A stretch of DNA of 64,000 nt from Bacillota bacterium (GCA_029960955.1 JASBVS010000028.1:1-64000); one strand, 5' to 3'; counted from the stretch's first letter, positions 42,247 to 51,737 are shown. Notes: generated by a model not told the origin, from the sequence alone. Program-made: numbers and translations.

Positions 42247-43023
42247 GTGCTGCGAGGCATCTACATGGCCGGTTCGGGCATGGTGGCCCAGCAGGCGTGG
42301 CTGGACGCGCTGGCAGGCGACTTGGCCAACGTCAACACGCCCGGCTACCGGCGGACCGCCGACTCCTTCGAAAGCTACCTCGAGCCCCAGCTGGCGCGGA
42401 GCCAGAACGGTCTGGTCGCGGCCGCGCTGGGACCCGTTTCGTATGGGAGCGCCTTCCTGACCGACGGCACCGTCGACCTCCCCGGACCGATGATCCCGAC
42501 GGGCCGCCCCCTCGACCTCGCGCTCCGCCAGGCCGGCTGGTGGTTCGCCGTCGGCCGCCCGGACGGCACGACCGGCTACGTCAGGACGCTGGCGCTGCGG
42601 CCGGACGCCGACGGCCGGCTGGTGACGCCCGACGGACTGCCGGCGCTGACGGTGACCGGCCAGCCGCTGCAGCTGCCGCCGGGGACGCCCGCCGACCAGG
42701 TGCGCGTCGACGCCGACGGCCGGGTGGAGGCGGGAGGGCGTCTCCTCGGCCAACTGGCCGTCGTGCAGCTGGCGGGGCCGGTCACTCCGGCGGCGGACGG
42801 CACCTACACCGGCACGCCCGTCCGGACCGCGGCCGCCGCCGCCAACCCGGCGCAGCAGGGGCTGGTCGAGACGGGCGTGCTGGAGGGCTCCAACGTCGAC
42901 CTGGCCACGTCCATGGTCGATCTGATCCGCGCCCAGCGCGCCTACCAGCTGAGCGCCTCCACGCTCCGCACCGAGGACCAGCTGCTCGGTCGCCTCTTCC
43001 AGCTGCCGCCGGCGACCGCCTGA
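42247..43023 (+). CDS. Flagellar basal-body rod/hook protein (FlgF/FlgG family, FlhO/FlhP-like)
   Basis: 258 residues. N-terminal motif LRGIYMAGSGMVAQQAWLDA with NVNTPGYRR, and the C-terminal motif LEGSNVDLATSMVDLIRAQR with AYQLSAST, are the paired rod-protein signatures. GTG 42247 has GGAGGCGAG upstream and matches the usual MLRGLY start. In Bacillus flhO-flhP follow spoIIID-mbl. Only one of the two genes is present here. Likely distal rod. Confidence 0.88.
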   Translation: MLRGIYMAGSGMVAQQAWLDALAGDLANVNTPGYRRTADSFESYLEPQLARSQNGLVAAALGPVSYGSAFLTDGTVDLPGPMIPTGRPLDLALRQAGWWFAVGRPDGTTGYVRTLALRPDADGRLVTPDGLPALTVTGQPLQLPPGTPADQVRVDADGRVEAGGRLLGQLAVVQLAGPVTPAADGTYTGTPVRTAAAAANPAQQGLVETGVLEGSNVDLATSMVDLIRAQRAYQLSASTLRTEDQLLGRLFQLPPATA

Positions 43024-43069
43024 TCGGGACCTTGCGGGTGTCGCGGAGAGGGCGTGGAGCCGAGCCGGT

Positions 43070-43099
43070 TTGACTGCCGGCACGCCGGGATGGTAGCAT
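43070..43099 (+). promoter_or_regulatory. Sigma-A-type promoter for metK
   Basis: TTGACT (5/6) and TAGCAT (4/6) separated by 18 bp. Confidence 0.6.
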
Positions 43100-43168
43100 G
43101 ACCGCGACATTTCGCCACCGGCCGTCGAGCCGGCGGGAAGTTGGCCGAGGCGAGCGGGCGACGGAGAA

Positions 43169-43196
43169 CCCCTCCCGGTGGAGGGGGGATTTTTTT
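43169..43196 (+). terminator. Intrinsic terminator in the metK leader
   Basis: CCCCTCC and GGAGGGG form a 7-bp stem with a 4-base loop. GGA then TTTTTTT follows. It lies about 140 bases upstream of the metK start and downstream of the promoter at 43070, so readthrough must occur for metK expression from that promoter. Confidence 0.85.
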
Positions 43197-43338
43197 GCGC
43201 CGGGCCTCGGACGGGCCGTGGAGAGTCGGGAGCGCTCCCGGCAAGGCTGCGGCCCCTTCGACCGGGCCAAGGCCGGGCGCCGGCGCCGCTCCCGGTCGAG
43301 GCGACGAAGTGGAACTCCAGGTTGGGGGGGTGGATTGG

Positions 43339-44523
<1,185 letters not shown>

Positions 44524-44526
44524 AGA

Positions 44527-44595
44527 GCTCCGGCGGGTGGGCGGGGCTTCCTCGGCGTCCGGGAGGAGACCCGTCCACCCCGCCCCGCCGGGAGC
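44527..44595 (+). terminator. Large GC-rich inverted repeat after metK
   Basis: Bases 44527-44546 pair with 44578-44595 with small bulges, a long hairpin just after the metK stop. There is no U-tract, so it is a likely but not typical terminator or 3'-end structure. Confidence 0.4.
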
Positions 44596-44768
44596 CGCCA
44601 GAAACTGGGCGCCACTGGAAGGAAAGCAAAGCTCGATGTCGAAATCGAAACCAACTGGCGGGCGGATGCGGGCGAAACCGGGGTGTACGCGCGCGACGGA
44701 GAGATAGACGGCCAAAATGCGACTCCGTGACGTTCCGTCATGATCAAGGGCCGAGGGGGCCGGCAGAC
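44596..44768 (+). other. AT-richer, structured leader of the GGDEF gene
   Basis: Holds several inverted repeats: TCGAT/ATCGA (about 44632-44647), CGCCA/TGGCG around it, ACGGAG/CTCCGT (44696-44701/44723-44728) and TGACG/CGTCA (44728-44740). GAAACC occurs twice. It does not match the c-di-GMP riboswitch cores I know. No clear promoter seen. Confidence 0.35.
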
Positions 44769-46460
44769 TTGAGCCGACCGGCCTGGGGTCGGGTGGTGGC
44801 GTGGGCGGTCTTCGCCGCCGGCGTGGGGAGCACGCTTTTGGCTCTGCGCCACTGGCGGCCCGAGCCGGACGCCACCGCGCTGGGGCTCGTCCTCTTCTGC
44901 CTGGCCGTGGCCAGCGACGCGCTCTCCGTTCCGCTGCCCGACACGGGCAACCTCTGGTTCGGTTTCGCCATTTCGGTGGCCTCGCTCTTCCTGCTCGGCG
45001 TCGGCCCCGCCATGCTCATCGACGGGGTCAGCATGGCCCTCTGGAACATCTTCGACACCTGGCGCTCGCGGCGCCGCCCGTGGTACGCGGTCGCCTTCAA
45101 CGCCGGGCAGGCGGCGCTCGACGTCGGCGTGGGCGCGCTCCTCGCGGCCGCCTGGCTTCCGGGGACCTTCCCCGGCGGCCATCTCTGGGCGAACGTCCGG
45201 GTCACCGGCTACCTGGGCGCCTTCGCCGTCGGCTACCTGCTGGCCAACTACGCGCTGGTCGGAACCGTCCTCTGGTTCGAGCGCGGCGAGGACATCCTGA
45301 GCGACCGGCGGCGGCTCTTCTTCGACGCCTCGCTGACGCTGGTCAGCGCCATCTTCGGCCTGATCCTCATCCAGATGTACGCGGACGGCGGTCTGGCGGG
45401 CCTGCTCCTCGCCTCCCTGACGACGCTCTTCCCGCTTCTCGCGCTGGCCCACCTGTACATGGTCCTGCTCGAAACGCACCGGGAGCTGGACCTCTATCAC
45501 CAGACCGCCCTGGAACTCTCGCGCGCGCTGGACGTGCGCTCGATCTTCCGGCACTTCGCGGCCGCCGCCCGCCGCCTGATCCCGGCCGAATGGGCGGCGC
45601 TCTGGCTCCGGCACGACGACCAGGAAGGGCGTTTCGTCTGCGAGGTGGCGACGGCGGGGCGGTGGGAGGGGCACGCCCTGGACCCCGAGCTTCCCTGGCT
45701 CCAGGAGCTCCTGGAGACGCAGAGGGCGCTCCTCCTCCAGGCGGCCGACCTGCGGGCCGCACTCCTTCCTCTCGAGGACCGCGCCACGGCGCACGGCGCG
45801 GTGGTTGCGCCGCTCTCGGCCAGCAACACCGTCTTCGGCCTGGTCATGCTGGGCGGCGATCCGCCCGCCGGTTTCCGGCTCGCCCACGGTCACCAGCTGG
45901 AGGTGCTGGCGAGCCAGGCGGCCGGCGCGGTCCACAACGCCATCCTCTACCGCCAGCTGCTCGACGCGGCCCAGACCGACGCCATGACGGGCCTCTACAA
46001 CTACCGGTACTTCACCCGCCGCCTGCAGGAAGAGCTGGACAGGTCGGCGGCGAGCGGCCAGCCCGTCGCACTCCTCTTCATCGACATGGACCGTTTCAAG
46101 TCGTACAACGACAGCTTCGGCCACCTGGTGGGCGACGACCTCCTGCGCGCCGTCGCCCAGGTCATCCGCTCCTCCGTCCGGGAGAGCGACGTTCCCGCCC
46201 GTTATGCGGGCGACGAGTTCGCCGTCATCCTGCCGGGGGCGGACGAACGCGCCGCCCGGGAGGCCGCCGAGCGGATCCAGCGCGCCCTCGCGGGCTACGC
46301 CTTCTCGGCCGGAGAGCGCACGCTGGTCCGCGTCACGGCCAGCATCGGCGTGGCGGTCTGCCCGCGGGACGGCCGCTCCGTGGACGAGCTCCTTCGCGTC
46401 GCCGACAGGAAGATGTACCAGGAGAAGGGACCCGAGACGGGCGACGCCGGGCTCTCATGA
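44769..46460 (+). CDS. Membrane GAF-GGDEF diguanylate cyclase
   Basis: Predicted to make cyclic di-GMP. 563 residues. An N-terminal membrane module of about seven helices (to ~235) resembles the sensory membrane regions also seen in the HD-GYP protein at 60.7 kb. A GAF-like domain follows (about 245-400), then GGDEF from about 405 with DAMTGLYNYRYF and FIDMDRFKSYND. The active-site loop is A480-G-D-E-F, a functional variant. No RxxD inhibitory site is seen just before it. TTG start after GAGGGGG. The stop overlaps comF. Confidence 0.87.
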   Translation: MSRPAWGRVVAWAVFAAGVGSTLLALRHWRPEPDATALGLVLFCLAVASDALSVPLPDTGNLWFGFAISVASLFLLGVGPAMLIDGVSMALWNIFDTWRSRRRPWYAVAFNAGQAALDVGVGALLAAAWLPGTFPGGHLWANVRVTGYLGAFAVGYLLANYALVGTVLWFERGEDILSDRRRLFFDASLTLVSAIFGLILIQMYADGGLAGLLLASLTTLFPLLALAHLYMVLLETHRELDLYHQTALELSRALDVRSIFRHFAAAARRLIPAEWAALWLRHDDQEGRFVCEVATAGRWEGHALDPELPWLQELLETQRALLLQAADLRAALLPLEDRATAHGAVVAPLSASNTVFGLVMLGGDPPAGFRLAHGHQLEVLASQAAGAVHNAILYRQLLDAAQTDAMTGLYNYRYFTRRLQEELDRSAASGQPVALLFIDMDRFKSYNDSFGHLVGDDLLRAVAQVIRSSVRESDVPARYAGDEFAVILPGADERAAREAAERIQRALAGYAFSAGERTLVRVTASIGVAVCPRDGRSVDELLRVADRKMYQEKGPETGDAGLS

Positions 46461-47236
46461 GCTCGCCCTGGCGGGCGGCCGGCGAGGAGATCCTGGCGCT
46501 GCTCTACCCGGAGGAGGGCAGCTGCCAGCTCTGCGGCCGCGCGCTCGCCGGTCGCGAGCCGGGCGCTGCGGCGCTCCGGCGCCTGGCGGCGGTCCTTCCC
46601 GACCCGCCGCGCCTCTGCCGGGACTGCCTGGCCTCGGTCCCCGAGGAAGCGGCCGTCTGCCCGCGCTGCGGCCGCCCCGCATCCGTCCCCTCCGCTCCGG
46701 GCCGCGCCTGCCCCGAGTGCGTCGCCCACCCGCCCGTGGCGGCGCGCCTCCGTTGCATCGGCGTCTACCAGGGTGCGCTGCGGGAGGCGGTGCTGGCCCT
46801 GAAGCACGGCGGCCGCACCGACCTGGCGCGCGTGCTCGGAGGGCTGATGGCGCTTCGCCTGCGCGAGGGACTGGGCGCCCCCGACCTGCTGGTGCCGCTG
46901 CCGGCCAGCCGCAGGGGCCGCCTCCGCCGGGGCTATGACCAGGCCGAACTGCTCGCCCGCCAGGTCGCTGCTCCGTGGCGCCTGCCAGTGCGCTCGCTCC
47001 TGCGCGCGCTCGACCCCGCCGGCCAGGAAGGGCGGGCTCGGGAGGCGCGCCGCTTCGGGCGGGCGGGGCGCTTCCTCGTCGGGGAGGGCGTCGCCGGCGC
47101 CCGCCTTCTCCTGGTCGACGACCTCTACGCCACGCGGGCGACCATCGACGCCGCCGCGGAGGCGCTCTACGCGGCCGGCGCGGCCCGCGTGGAGGTGCTC
47201 GTGGCGGCGGCGCCCCTTTACACCGGCAGCCGCTGA
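46457..47236 (+). CDS. ComF family phosphoribosyltransferase-like protein
   Basis: ComFC homologue linked to DNA uptake. 259 residues. The N-terminal zinc finger has CQLCGRAL, CRDCL and CPRCGRP...CPEC. The phosphoribosyltransferase domain ends in LLLVDDLYATRATIDAAAEA; the usual loop is DDxxTTGAT, so Gly is replaced by Arg. ATGA overlap with the GGDEF gene. It stands at the head of the flagellar block as in Bacillus, though comFA is missing. Confidence 0.88.
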   Translation: MSSPWRAAGEEILALLYPEEGSCQLCGRALAGREPGAAALRRLAAVLPDPPRLCRDCLASVPEEAAVCPRCGRPASVPSAPGRACPECVAHPPVAARLRCIGVYQGALREAVLALKHGGRTDLARVLGGLMALRLREGLGAPDLLVPLPASRRGRLRRGYDQAELLARQVAAPWRLPVRSLLRALDPAGQEGRAREARRFGRAGRFLVGEGVAGARLLLVDDLYATRATIDAAAEALYAAGAARVEVLVAAAPLYTGSR

Positions 47237-47265
47237 ACGATAGGCGGATCGGGAGGCCACGCCCT

Positions 47266-47679
47266 GTGGGGCAGCTTGTCAACTGCAGACGCTGCGGACG
47301 GCTCTTCGCCTCGGCCGGCGCCGCGCTCTGCCCGGAGTGCATCGAGGCGCGCGAGAGGGACTTCGAGCGCGTGCGCGAATGGCTCGACCGCCACCCGCGT
47401 GGCACGGCGTCGCAGGCGGCGGAGGCCACCGGCGTGCCGCTGGCCGAGGTGACCGGCTTCATCCGCGAAGGCCGCCTCCGCCTGGCCGGCGGCGAGCTTC
47501 GCTGCGAGCGGTGCGGCACGGCCATCCCGAACGGGCGCCTCTGCGCGAGCTGCGCCGAGGAGCTGGAACGCGCCGTGACCGGTAGCGCCCGGGGCCCGGC
47601 ATCCCAGGGCCAGGCGTCCACGGGGGCGCGGCGCGCGGAACGCCTCCGCTTCCACACGCGCCGCAGCCCGGACGGCTAG
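47266..47679 (+). CDS. Flagellar operon protein YvyF
   Basis: 137 residues. Two zinc-finger-like pairs, CRRCGRLF...CPEC at the N-terminus and CERCGTAI...CASC toward the end, enclose a small helical HTH-like part (RGTASQAAEATGVPLAEVTG). This is the TIGR03826/YvyF family, always found before flgM in Bacillota and of unknown biochemical role. GTG start with GGGAGG 9 bases upstream. Confidence 0.85.
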   Translation: MGQLVNCRRCGRLFASAGAALCPECIEARERDFERVREWLDRHPRGTASQAAEATGVPLAEVTGFIREGRLRLAGGELRCERCGTAIPNGRLCASCAEELERAVTGSARGPASQGQASTGARRAERLRFHTRRSPDG

Positions 47680-47687
47680 CGGGCGGC

Positions 47688-47714
47688 TAAAGGGGCGCAG
47701 CCGGCGGACGATCC
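47688..47714 (+). promoter_or_regulatory. Sigma-D-like promoter before flgM
   Basis: TAAA, a 15-bp spacer, then GACGATCC, compared with the consensus TAAA-N15-GCCGATAA. The CGAT core is at the exact position. flgM has a sigma-D promoter in B. subtilis. Confidence 0.5.
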
Positions 47715-47783
47715 TCCTTCCGGCGGGCCCCGCATACGGCTCCCCGCAGGGAGCACCCGACCTTGATCCGCGAGGTGGTTCAG

Positions 47784-48212
47784 GTGCGCATCTCCAGCCA
47801 GCAGCTCGAGCGCCTCCTGCGCGAGTACCAGGCCCAGCAGGCGCGGATGGCAGGCCAGGCCGCCGCGAACCGGGCAGGTACGACGCAGGAAGCCGGCGCC
47901 TCCTCCGCCTCCGCGGCGCCAGGAAGCGCCCCGGCCGGCGCCGGCGGCCGCGACACCGTGGAGTTCTCCCCCGCGGCCCAGGAGCTGCTCCGCACCCGTG
48001 CCACCTCCACCGATCCCGCGCGGGCCGCCCAGATCGACTCCATCCGCCGGCGCCTCCAGGCGGGTACCTACCAGGTGCCGGGCGAGGACGTGGCCAGGGC
48101 CTGGCTGCGCAGGCTGGTGGCCGACCGGCTGGCGCAGCGCCTCGGTCCGCCGAGCCAGGGCGCCGGCTCCTCCGGAGGCGGGGTCGGATCGAGCCCCGGT
48201 CCCCAGTCATGA
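47784..48212 (+). CDS. flgM: Anti-sigma-D (sigma-28) factor FlgM
   Basis: Holds sigma-D inactive until the hook is complete. About 142 residues, longer than usual because of an Ala/Gly/Ser-rich segment at 35-60. RISSQQLERLLREYQAQ opens the protein. The conserved C-terminal part reads VEFSPAAQELL, then IDSIRRRLQAGTYQVPGEDV. GTG 47784 fits the family start; TTG 47763 is an alternative. The stop overlaps the flgN ATG. Confidence 0.88.
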   Translation: MRISSQQLERLLREYQAQQARMAGQAAANRAGTTQEAGASSASAAPGSAPAGAGGRDTVEFSPAAQELLRTRATSTDPARAAQIDSIRRRLQAGTYQVPGEDVARAWLRRLVADRLAQRLGPPSQGAGSSGGGVGSSPGPQS

Positions 48213-48724
48213 ACGACGGGGAGCTCGCACGGGCTGTGACCGCACTCTGCGCGGCCATGGAGGAGGAGCGCGAGGCCTGCCGCCGCCTGTACGCCGGCGG
48301 ACGGAAGGTGCAGGCGGCGCTGGCGGAAGGCCGGACCGACGGCGTGCAGGCCGCTCTGCGCCGCCAGGATGCGGCGCTCCAGCAGCTGGAGAGGGCCCGG
48401 CGCCGCCGGCGGGTCGCCCAGGAGGGCGTGGCCGGGGCACTGGGCATGGCGCCGGCCACGCCCTTCGCGACGCTTCTCCAGCGACTGCCGCCGGGGGAGG
48501 CGGAGCGCCTGGGGGCGCTGAAGCAGGCGCTCGAGGATGAGGTGGAGCGCGTCAGCCGGGTCAACGAGACGACGATGCGACTCATCGAAGCGTTCGGCCG
48601 CTACGTGGACTTCCTGCGCGATCTGGTCCAGCGGCACGAGACCGTCTCCGCCTATGCGCCGGACGGCCGGCCGGCTGCGCCGAAGAAGATCTCGGCGGCG
48701 CGGTCGCTCTCACGCTACCGCTGA
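48209..48724 (+). CDS. flgN: Flagellar export chaperone FlgN
   Basis: 171 residues, almost entirely helical and coiled-coil. The C-terminal half has LGALKQALEDEVERVSRVNE followed by TTMRLIEAFGRYVDFL, a typical FlgN ending. It chaperones the hook-filament junction proteins encoded next (FlgK, FlgL). 4-base overlap with flgM. Confidence 0.85.
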   Translation: MNDGELARAVTALCAAMEEEREACRRLYAGGRKVQAALAEGRTDGVQAALRRQDAALQQLERARRRRRVAQEGVAGALGMAPATPFATLLQRLPPGEAERLGALKQALEDEVERVSRVNETTMRLIEAFGRYVDFLRDLVQRHETVSAYAPDGRPAAPKKISAARSLSRYR

Positions 48725-48802
48725 ACCGTCCGTTCCCGGCGGTCCAGCCGAAGGGAGCCGCCGGCGAGTGCCGGGGCGCAGGCGACGGAGGAGGCAGGAA
48801 GG

Positions 48803-50260
48803 GTGTCCTCGAGCTTCTACGGCCTGGAGATCATGAAGCGGGCGCTGGCGGCCGAACGGCTGGCCCTGGAGTTGACGGGTCACAACGTGGCCAACGCCAC
48901 GACGCCCGGCTACAGCGTCCAGCGCGCGGATCTGGTCGACGTGCCGGGAGTTCCGGCGCAGCCGGGCGTCGTCGGCGGCGGCGTCGACGTCGCCCAGATC
49001 ACGCGCCAGCGCGACCTCTACCTGGACGGGGAGTGGCGGCAGAGCAACGCCCAGCTGGCCGACTGGCAGATCCGCCAGCAGGTCTACCAGGAGATGGAGG
49101 TGGCGCTCAACGAGCCTGCCGGCCAGGGGCTGACGGGACCGCTGGACGCCTTCTGGACCGCCTGGAACGACCTGGCCAACAACCCCTCGGACGGGGCGAC
49201 GCGCCAGGCGGTCCTCGACGCGGCCAACAACCTGGTCCAGGCCCTGCAGCAGACCGCCAGCCGCCTCTCCGACCTCCAGGACGGCATCGTCTCGGCCGTC
49301 CAGAGCCGGGTCGACCAGGCCAACACGATCCTCGGCCAGCTCGCGCAGCTCGTGCCCCAGATCCGGCTCTTCCAGGCGCGCGGCATGACGCCCAACGACC
49401 TCCTCGACCAGCGGGACCGGCTGTTGGACCAGCTGAGCCAGCTGACCGGCGCGACGGCCTCCGTCCAGGCGAACGGCGACCTGACGGTCAGCATCGGGAG
49501 CGGGAGCGGGAGCGTGACCGTCCTGGACACCACCGGCCAGGCGGCGCCTGCACCCTGGCAGCTGAAGTTCGACGCCGCCACGAACACGCTCTCCGCCACC
49601 GACGGAAGCACGTCTCAGGCGGTCAGCCCCCCGGCCGGCGAGATCGCGGGCTACCTGACCATGCTGACCGACACCAGCCAGGGGCTGCCTGCGCTGCAGC
49701 AGCGCCTGGCTTCGTTCGCCTACAACCTGGCTACGCAGGTCAATGACCAGCACGGGAAGGGCTACACCGCCGACGGTAGCCCGGGAGCTGCGTTCTTCTC
49801 GGACGGAAGCGGCGGCTGGCCTGCCACCCTGAGCGGCTTCGACCTTTCGCAGCTCCAGGTGGCCGTCACCCAGCCGGGTGACCTGGCCGCTTCCTCCATC
49901 CAGACGGCCTCGGACGACGGGCAGAACGCCGCCGCCATCGCCGCGATCGCCAACGGAGCGATCGACTTCGACCTGCCGGGCGGCGGGACGCTCAGGGTGA
50001 CGCCCGACGGCTTCCTCCAGACGACGGTGGCGACGCTGGGGAACCAGGCCCAGGCCGCGCAGGGGGAGGTGCAGAGCGCCCAGGCGCTGACCCAGCAGCT
50101 GGACAGCCAGCGGCAATCCGTATCGGGGGTCTCGCTGGACGAGGAGATGGTCCACATGGTCCAGTACCAGAGCGCCTACGCCGCCGCGGCCAAGATGGTC
50201 TCCAGCATCGACGCGATGCTGGGCGTCATCGTCAACGAGCTGGGCTCGGCCGGCCACTGA
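48803..50260 (+). CDS. flgK: Flagellar hook-associated protein 1 FlgK
   Basis: First hook-filament junction protein. 485 residues. N-terminal FYGLEIMKRALAAERLALEL with NVANATTPGYSVQR, and the C-terminal SGVSLDEEMVHMVQYQSAYA with AAAKMVSSIDAML, are the D0/D1 signatures. GTG start. A terminator-like hairpin follows at 50387. Confidence 0.94.
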   Translation: MSSSFYGLEIMKRALAAERLALELTGHNVANATTPGYSVQRADLVDVPGVPAQPGVVGGGVDVAQITRQRDLYLDGEWRQSNAQLADWQIRQQVYQEMEVALNEPAGQGLTGPLDAFWTAWNDLANNPSDGATRQAVLDAANNLVQALQQTASRLSDLQDGIVSAVQSRVDQANTILGQLAQLVPQIRLFQARGMTPNDLLDQRDRLLDQLSQLTGATASVQANGDLTVSIGSGSGSVTVLDTTGQAAPAPWQLKFDAATNTLSATDGSTSQAVSPPAGEIAGYLTMLTDTSQGLPALQQRLASFAYNLATQVNDQHGKGYTADGSPGAAFFSDGSGGWPATLSGFDLSQLQVAVTQPGDLAASSIQTASDDGQNAAAIAAIANGAIDFDLPGGGTLRVTPDGFLQTTVATLGNQAQAAQGEVQSAQALTQQLDSQRQSVSGVSLDEEMVHMVQYQSAYAAAAKMVSSIDAMLGVIVNELGSAGH

Positions 50261-50386
50261 AGGCGGGCCGCGGGTCGCGCGCCGCCCGCCGGGCTCCGCG
50301 TCGACCGTTCTTGCCGCATCCGGCCGGAGAGGGTAGCGAGTACGCCGCGGCGCCGCGACGGCGGCCTGCGAGAAAGGCTTGAAACC

Positions 50387-50416
50387 GCCAAGCTATCCCT
50401 GCTTTTGGGGCTTTTT
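50387..50416 (+). terminator. Terminator with a competing upstream hairpin after flgK
   Basis: GCCAAGC (50387-50393) pairs with GCTT...GGC (50401-50411, 4-base bulge), followed by TTTTT. CAAGC can instead pair with GCTTG at 50377-50381. The two folds exclude each other, as in attenuators. It lies about 120 bases after the flgK stop. Confidence 0.5.
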
Positions 50417-50534
50417 GTAGTTCTCCCTGCCAGTCGTAGTCTATTCCCCGGAACAGCTGCGGCCCTTCGGCCGGATGAAGCCCATGCTCTCTCCCGTCAA
50501 GGCGGGGATCCTCTGTCGCGAGGTGGGGTTGGCC

Positions 50535-51737
50535 ATGCGCAGGCGGGGAATCCTGGCGGCTGGCGCCATCGCCCTCTCGGCTGCTTTGGCCGCGCTGGGC
50601 TTCGGCGGCATGCCGGCGCAGGCACAGGCGCGGAGTTCCATGCTCCCGGCGGCCGCACCGGAACCGGGGTACCGGCTCGTGGTGGCGGCGCGGGCGTCCG
50701 GGCTCGACGTCCAGGCCTTCTTCGGCGGGCTCTCCCGCTTCCTGGAGGTCTACGAGGGGGTCGCCGGCTGGCAGGCCGGGTGGGGCGGAACCGCGGGTCG
50801 CCTCCGCCTTCGCGCGGAGCAGAGGCCGGCCGGGGCGCCCGTGGTCTTCCTGGTCAGCCCGGCGAGCGGTTCCGCGGGGGACCGTGTGGCGATCAGCGGC
50901 TCGGGCCTCCGCGGCGTGACGAGCGTCCGCTTCGGAGCGGAGCCTGCGGAGTTCAGGGTCGTCTCGGACCGCTTGATCGTCGCCCTCGTGCCGCAGGGGA
51001 CGGGCACCGTCGACGTGGTGGTGAGCGGGCCGGCGGGGACGAGTCCAAGGACGGCGTCGGACCGCTTCACCTACTTCGACTTGACAGCCATCCAGAGCGC
51101 GGTCTCGGCGACGGTGCGCCTCGACGTCTCCGGTGGCGGGCAGGACGCTTCCTGCTCGGGCGTGCTCGTCTCTTCCTCGCCCGCCGTCGTGCTGACCGCC
51201 CGGCACTGCGTCGACTGGCTGGCGGCTCCGCAGGAAGCGTCCTACACGGCGACCTTCTACCCGCCTGCGGGCAGCGGCGTCACCCTGCCGGCGCGGCTTC
51301 TCCTCACCGACGAGCCCCACGACTTGGCCGCCCTCCTGCTGCAGTCCGAACCGCCCGTCGAACCGGTGGCCGTCCGGTCCGACGCGCCCGCTGCCGGGGA
51401 GACGGTCTACGACGTGGGCTACCCCGGTGGCGTCGCAACCCCGGTCGTGAAGGCGGGCCAAGTCCTTCTTCCGCACGTTCCGCAAGTCCCGGTGAGCGGG
51501 TCCTCCGTGCCGGACATGACGGTCACCGACGTGGCCGTCCAGGCGGGCGACAGCGGCGGCCCGCTGGTGGACGCGAAGGGGCGGCTGGTCGGGATCCTGA
51601 CGGGTGGCACCTTCTATCGAAGCCGCGGCCTCCGAGCGGCGGGCACGTCGGTCTTCACCTGGGCACCCGAGGTCGCCAGCTTCGCGGTGAAGGCGGAGGC
51701 GGCCGCCCGGGAGGCCCGGGTCGCCGCGGGGACGTAG
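50535..51737 (+). CDS. Secreted trypsin-like serine protease with an IPT/TIG domain
   Basis: 400 residues. Sec signal peptide MRRRGILAAGAIALSAALAA, likely cleaved after AQAQA. An IPT/TIG-like Ig fold at about 95-175 has PASGSAGDRVAISGSGLRGV. The protease domain has the triad His224 (LTARHCV), Asp263 (EPHDLAALLL) and Ser340 (QAGDSGGPLV). All catalytic residues are present. The ATG at 50535 has GAGGTGGGG upstream. It sits between flgK and flgL, which are adjacent in other Bacillota, so it is an insertion. Function there is unknown. Confidence 0.85.
   Translation: MRRRGILAAGAIALSAALAALGFGGMPAQAQARSSMLPAAAPEPGYRLVVAARASGLDVQAFFGGLSRFLEVYEGVAGWQAGWGGTAGRLRLRAEQRPAGAPVVFLVSPASGSAGDRVAISGSGLRGVTSVRFGAEPAEFRVVSDRLIVALVPQGTGTVDVVVSGPAGTSPRTASDRFTYFDLTAIQSAVSATVRLDVSGGGQDASCSGVLVSSSPAVVLTARHCVDWLAAPQEASYTATFYPPAGSGVTLPARLLLTDEPHDLAALLLQSEPPVEPVAVRSDAPAAGETVYDVGYPGGVATPVVKAGQVLLPHVPQVPVSGSSVPDMTVTDVAVQAGDSGGPLVDAKGRLVGILTGGTFYRSRGLRAAGTSVFTWAPEVASFAVKAEAAAREARVAAGT

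Larger units (their letters stand above)
43024..43338. other. 315-base leader region of metK
   Basis: Contains a sigma-A-type promoter, a ~60-base segment able to fold (5-bp outer stem 43112-43116/43157-43161 around a CCGGC/GCCGG hairpin at 43118-43133), an intrinsic terminator at 43169-43196, and a further ~140 bases before the ATG. This is the layout of a transcription attenuator. I recognise none of the known SAM riboswitch cores. Confidence 0.5.

Noticed and set aside
43089-43108. T-box-like GGGATGGTAGCATGACCGCG before metK
   Set aside because: The match to the conserved T-box sequence is interrupted by several bases, and the element overlaps the -10 of a good promoter. No specifier stem is evident.
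43100-43338. Known SAM riboswitch in the metK leader
   Set aside because: I could not find the conserved cores of the SAM-I, SAM-II, SMK or SAM-IV classes. It was kept only as an unclassified leader.
44596-44768. Cyclic di-GMP riboswitch before the GGDEF gene
   Set aside because: Some A-rich stretches look similar but the conserved GEMM core and tetraloop-receptor arrangement are not present.
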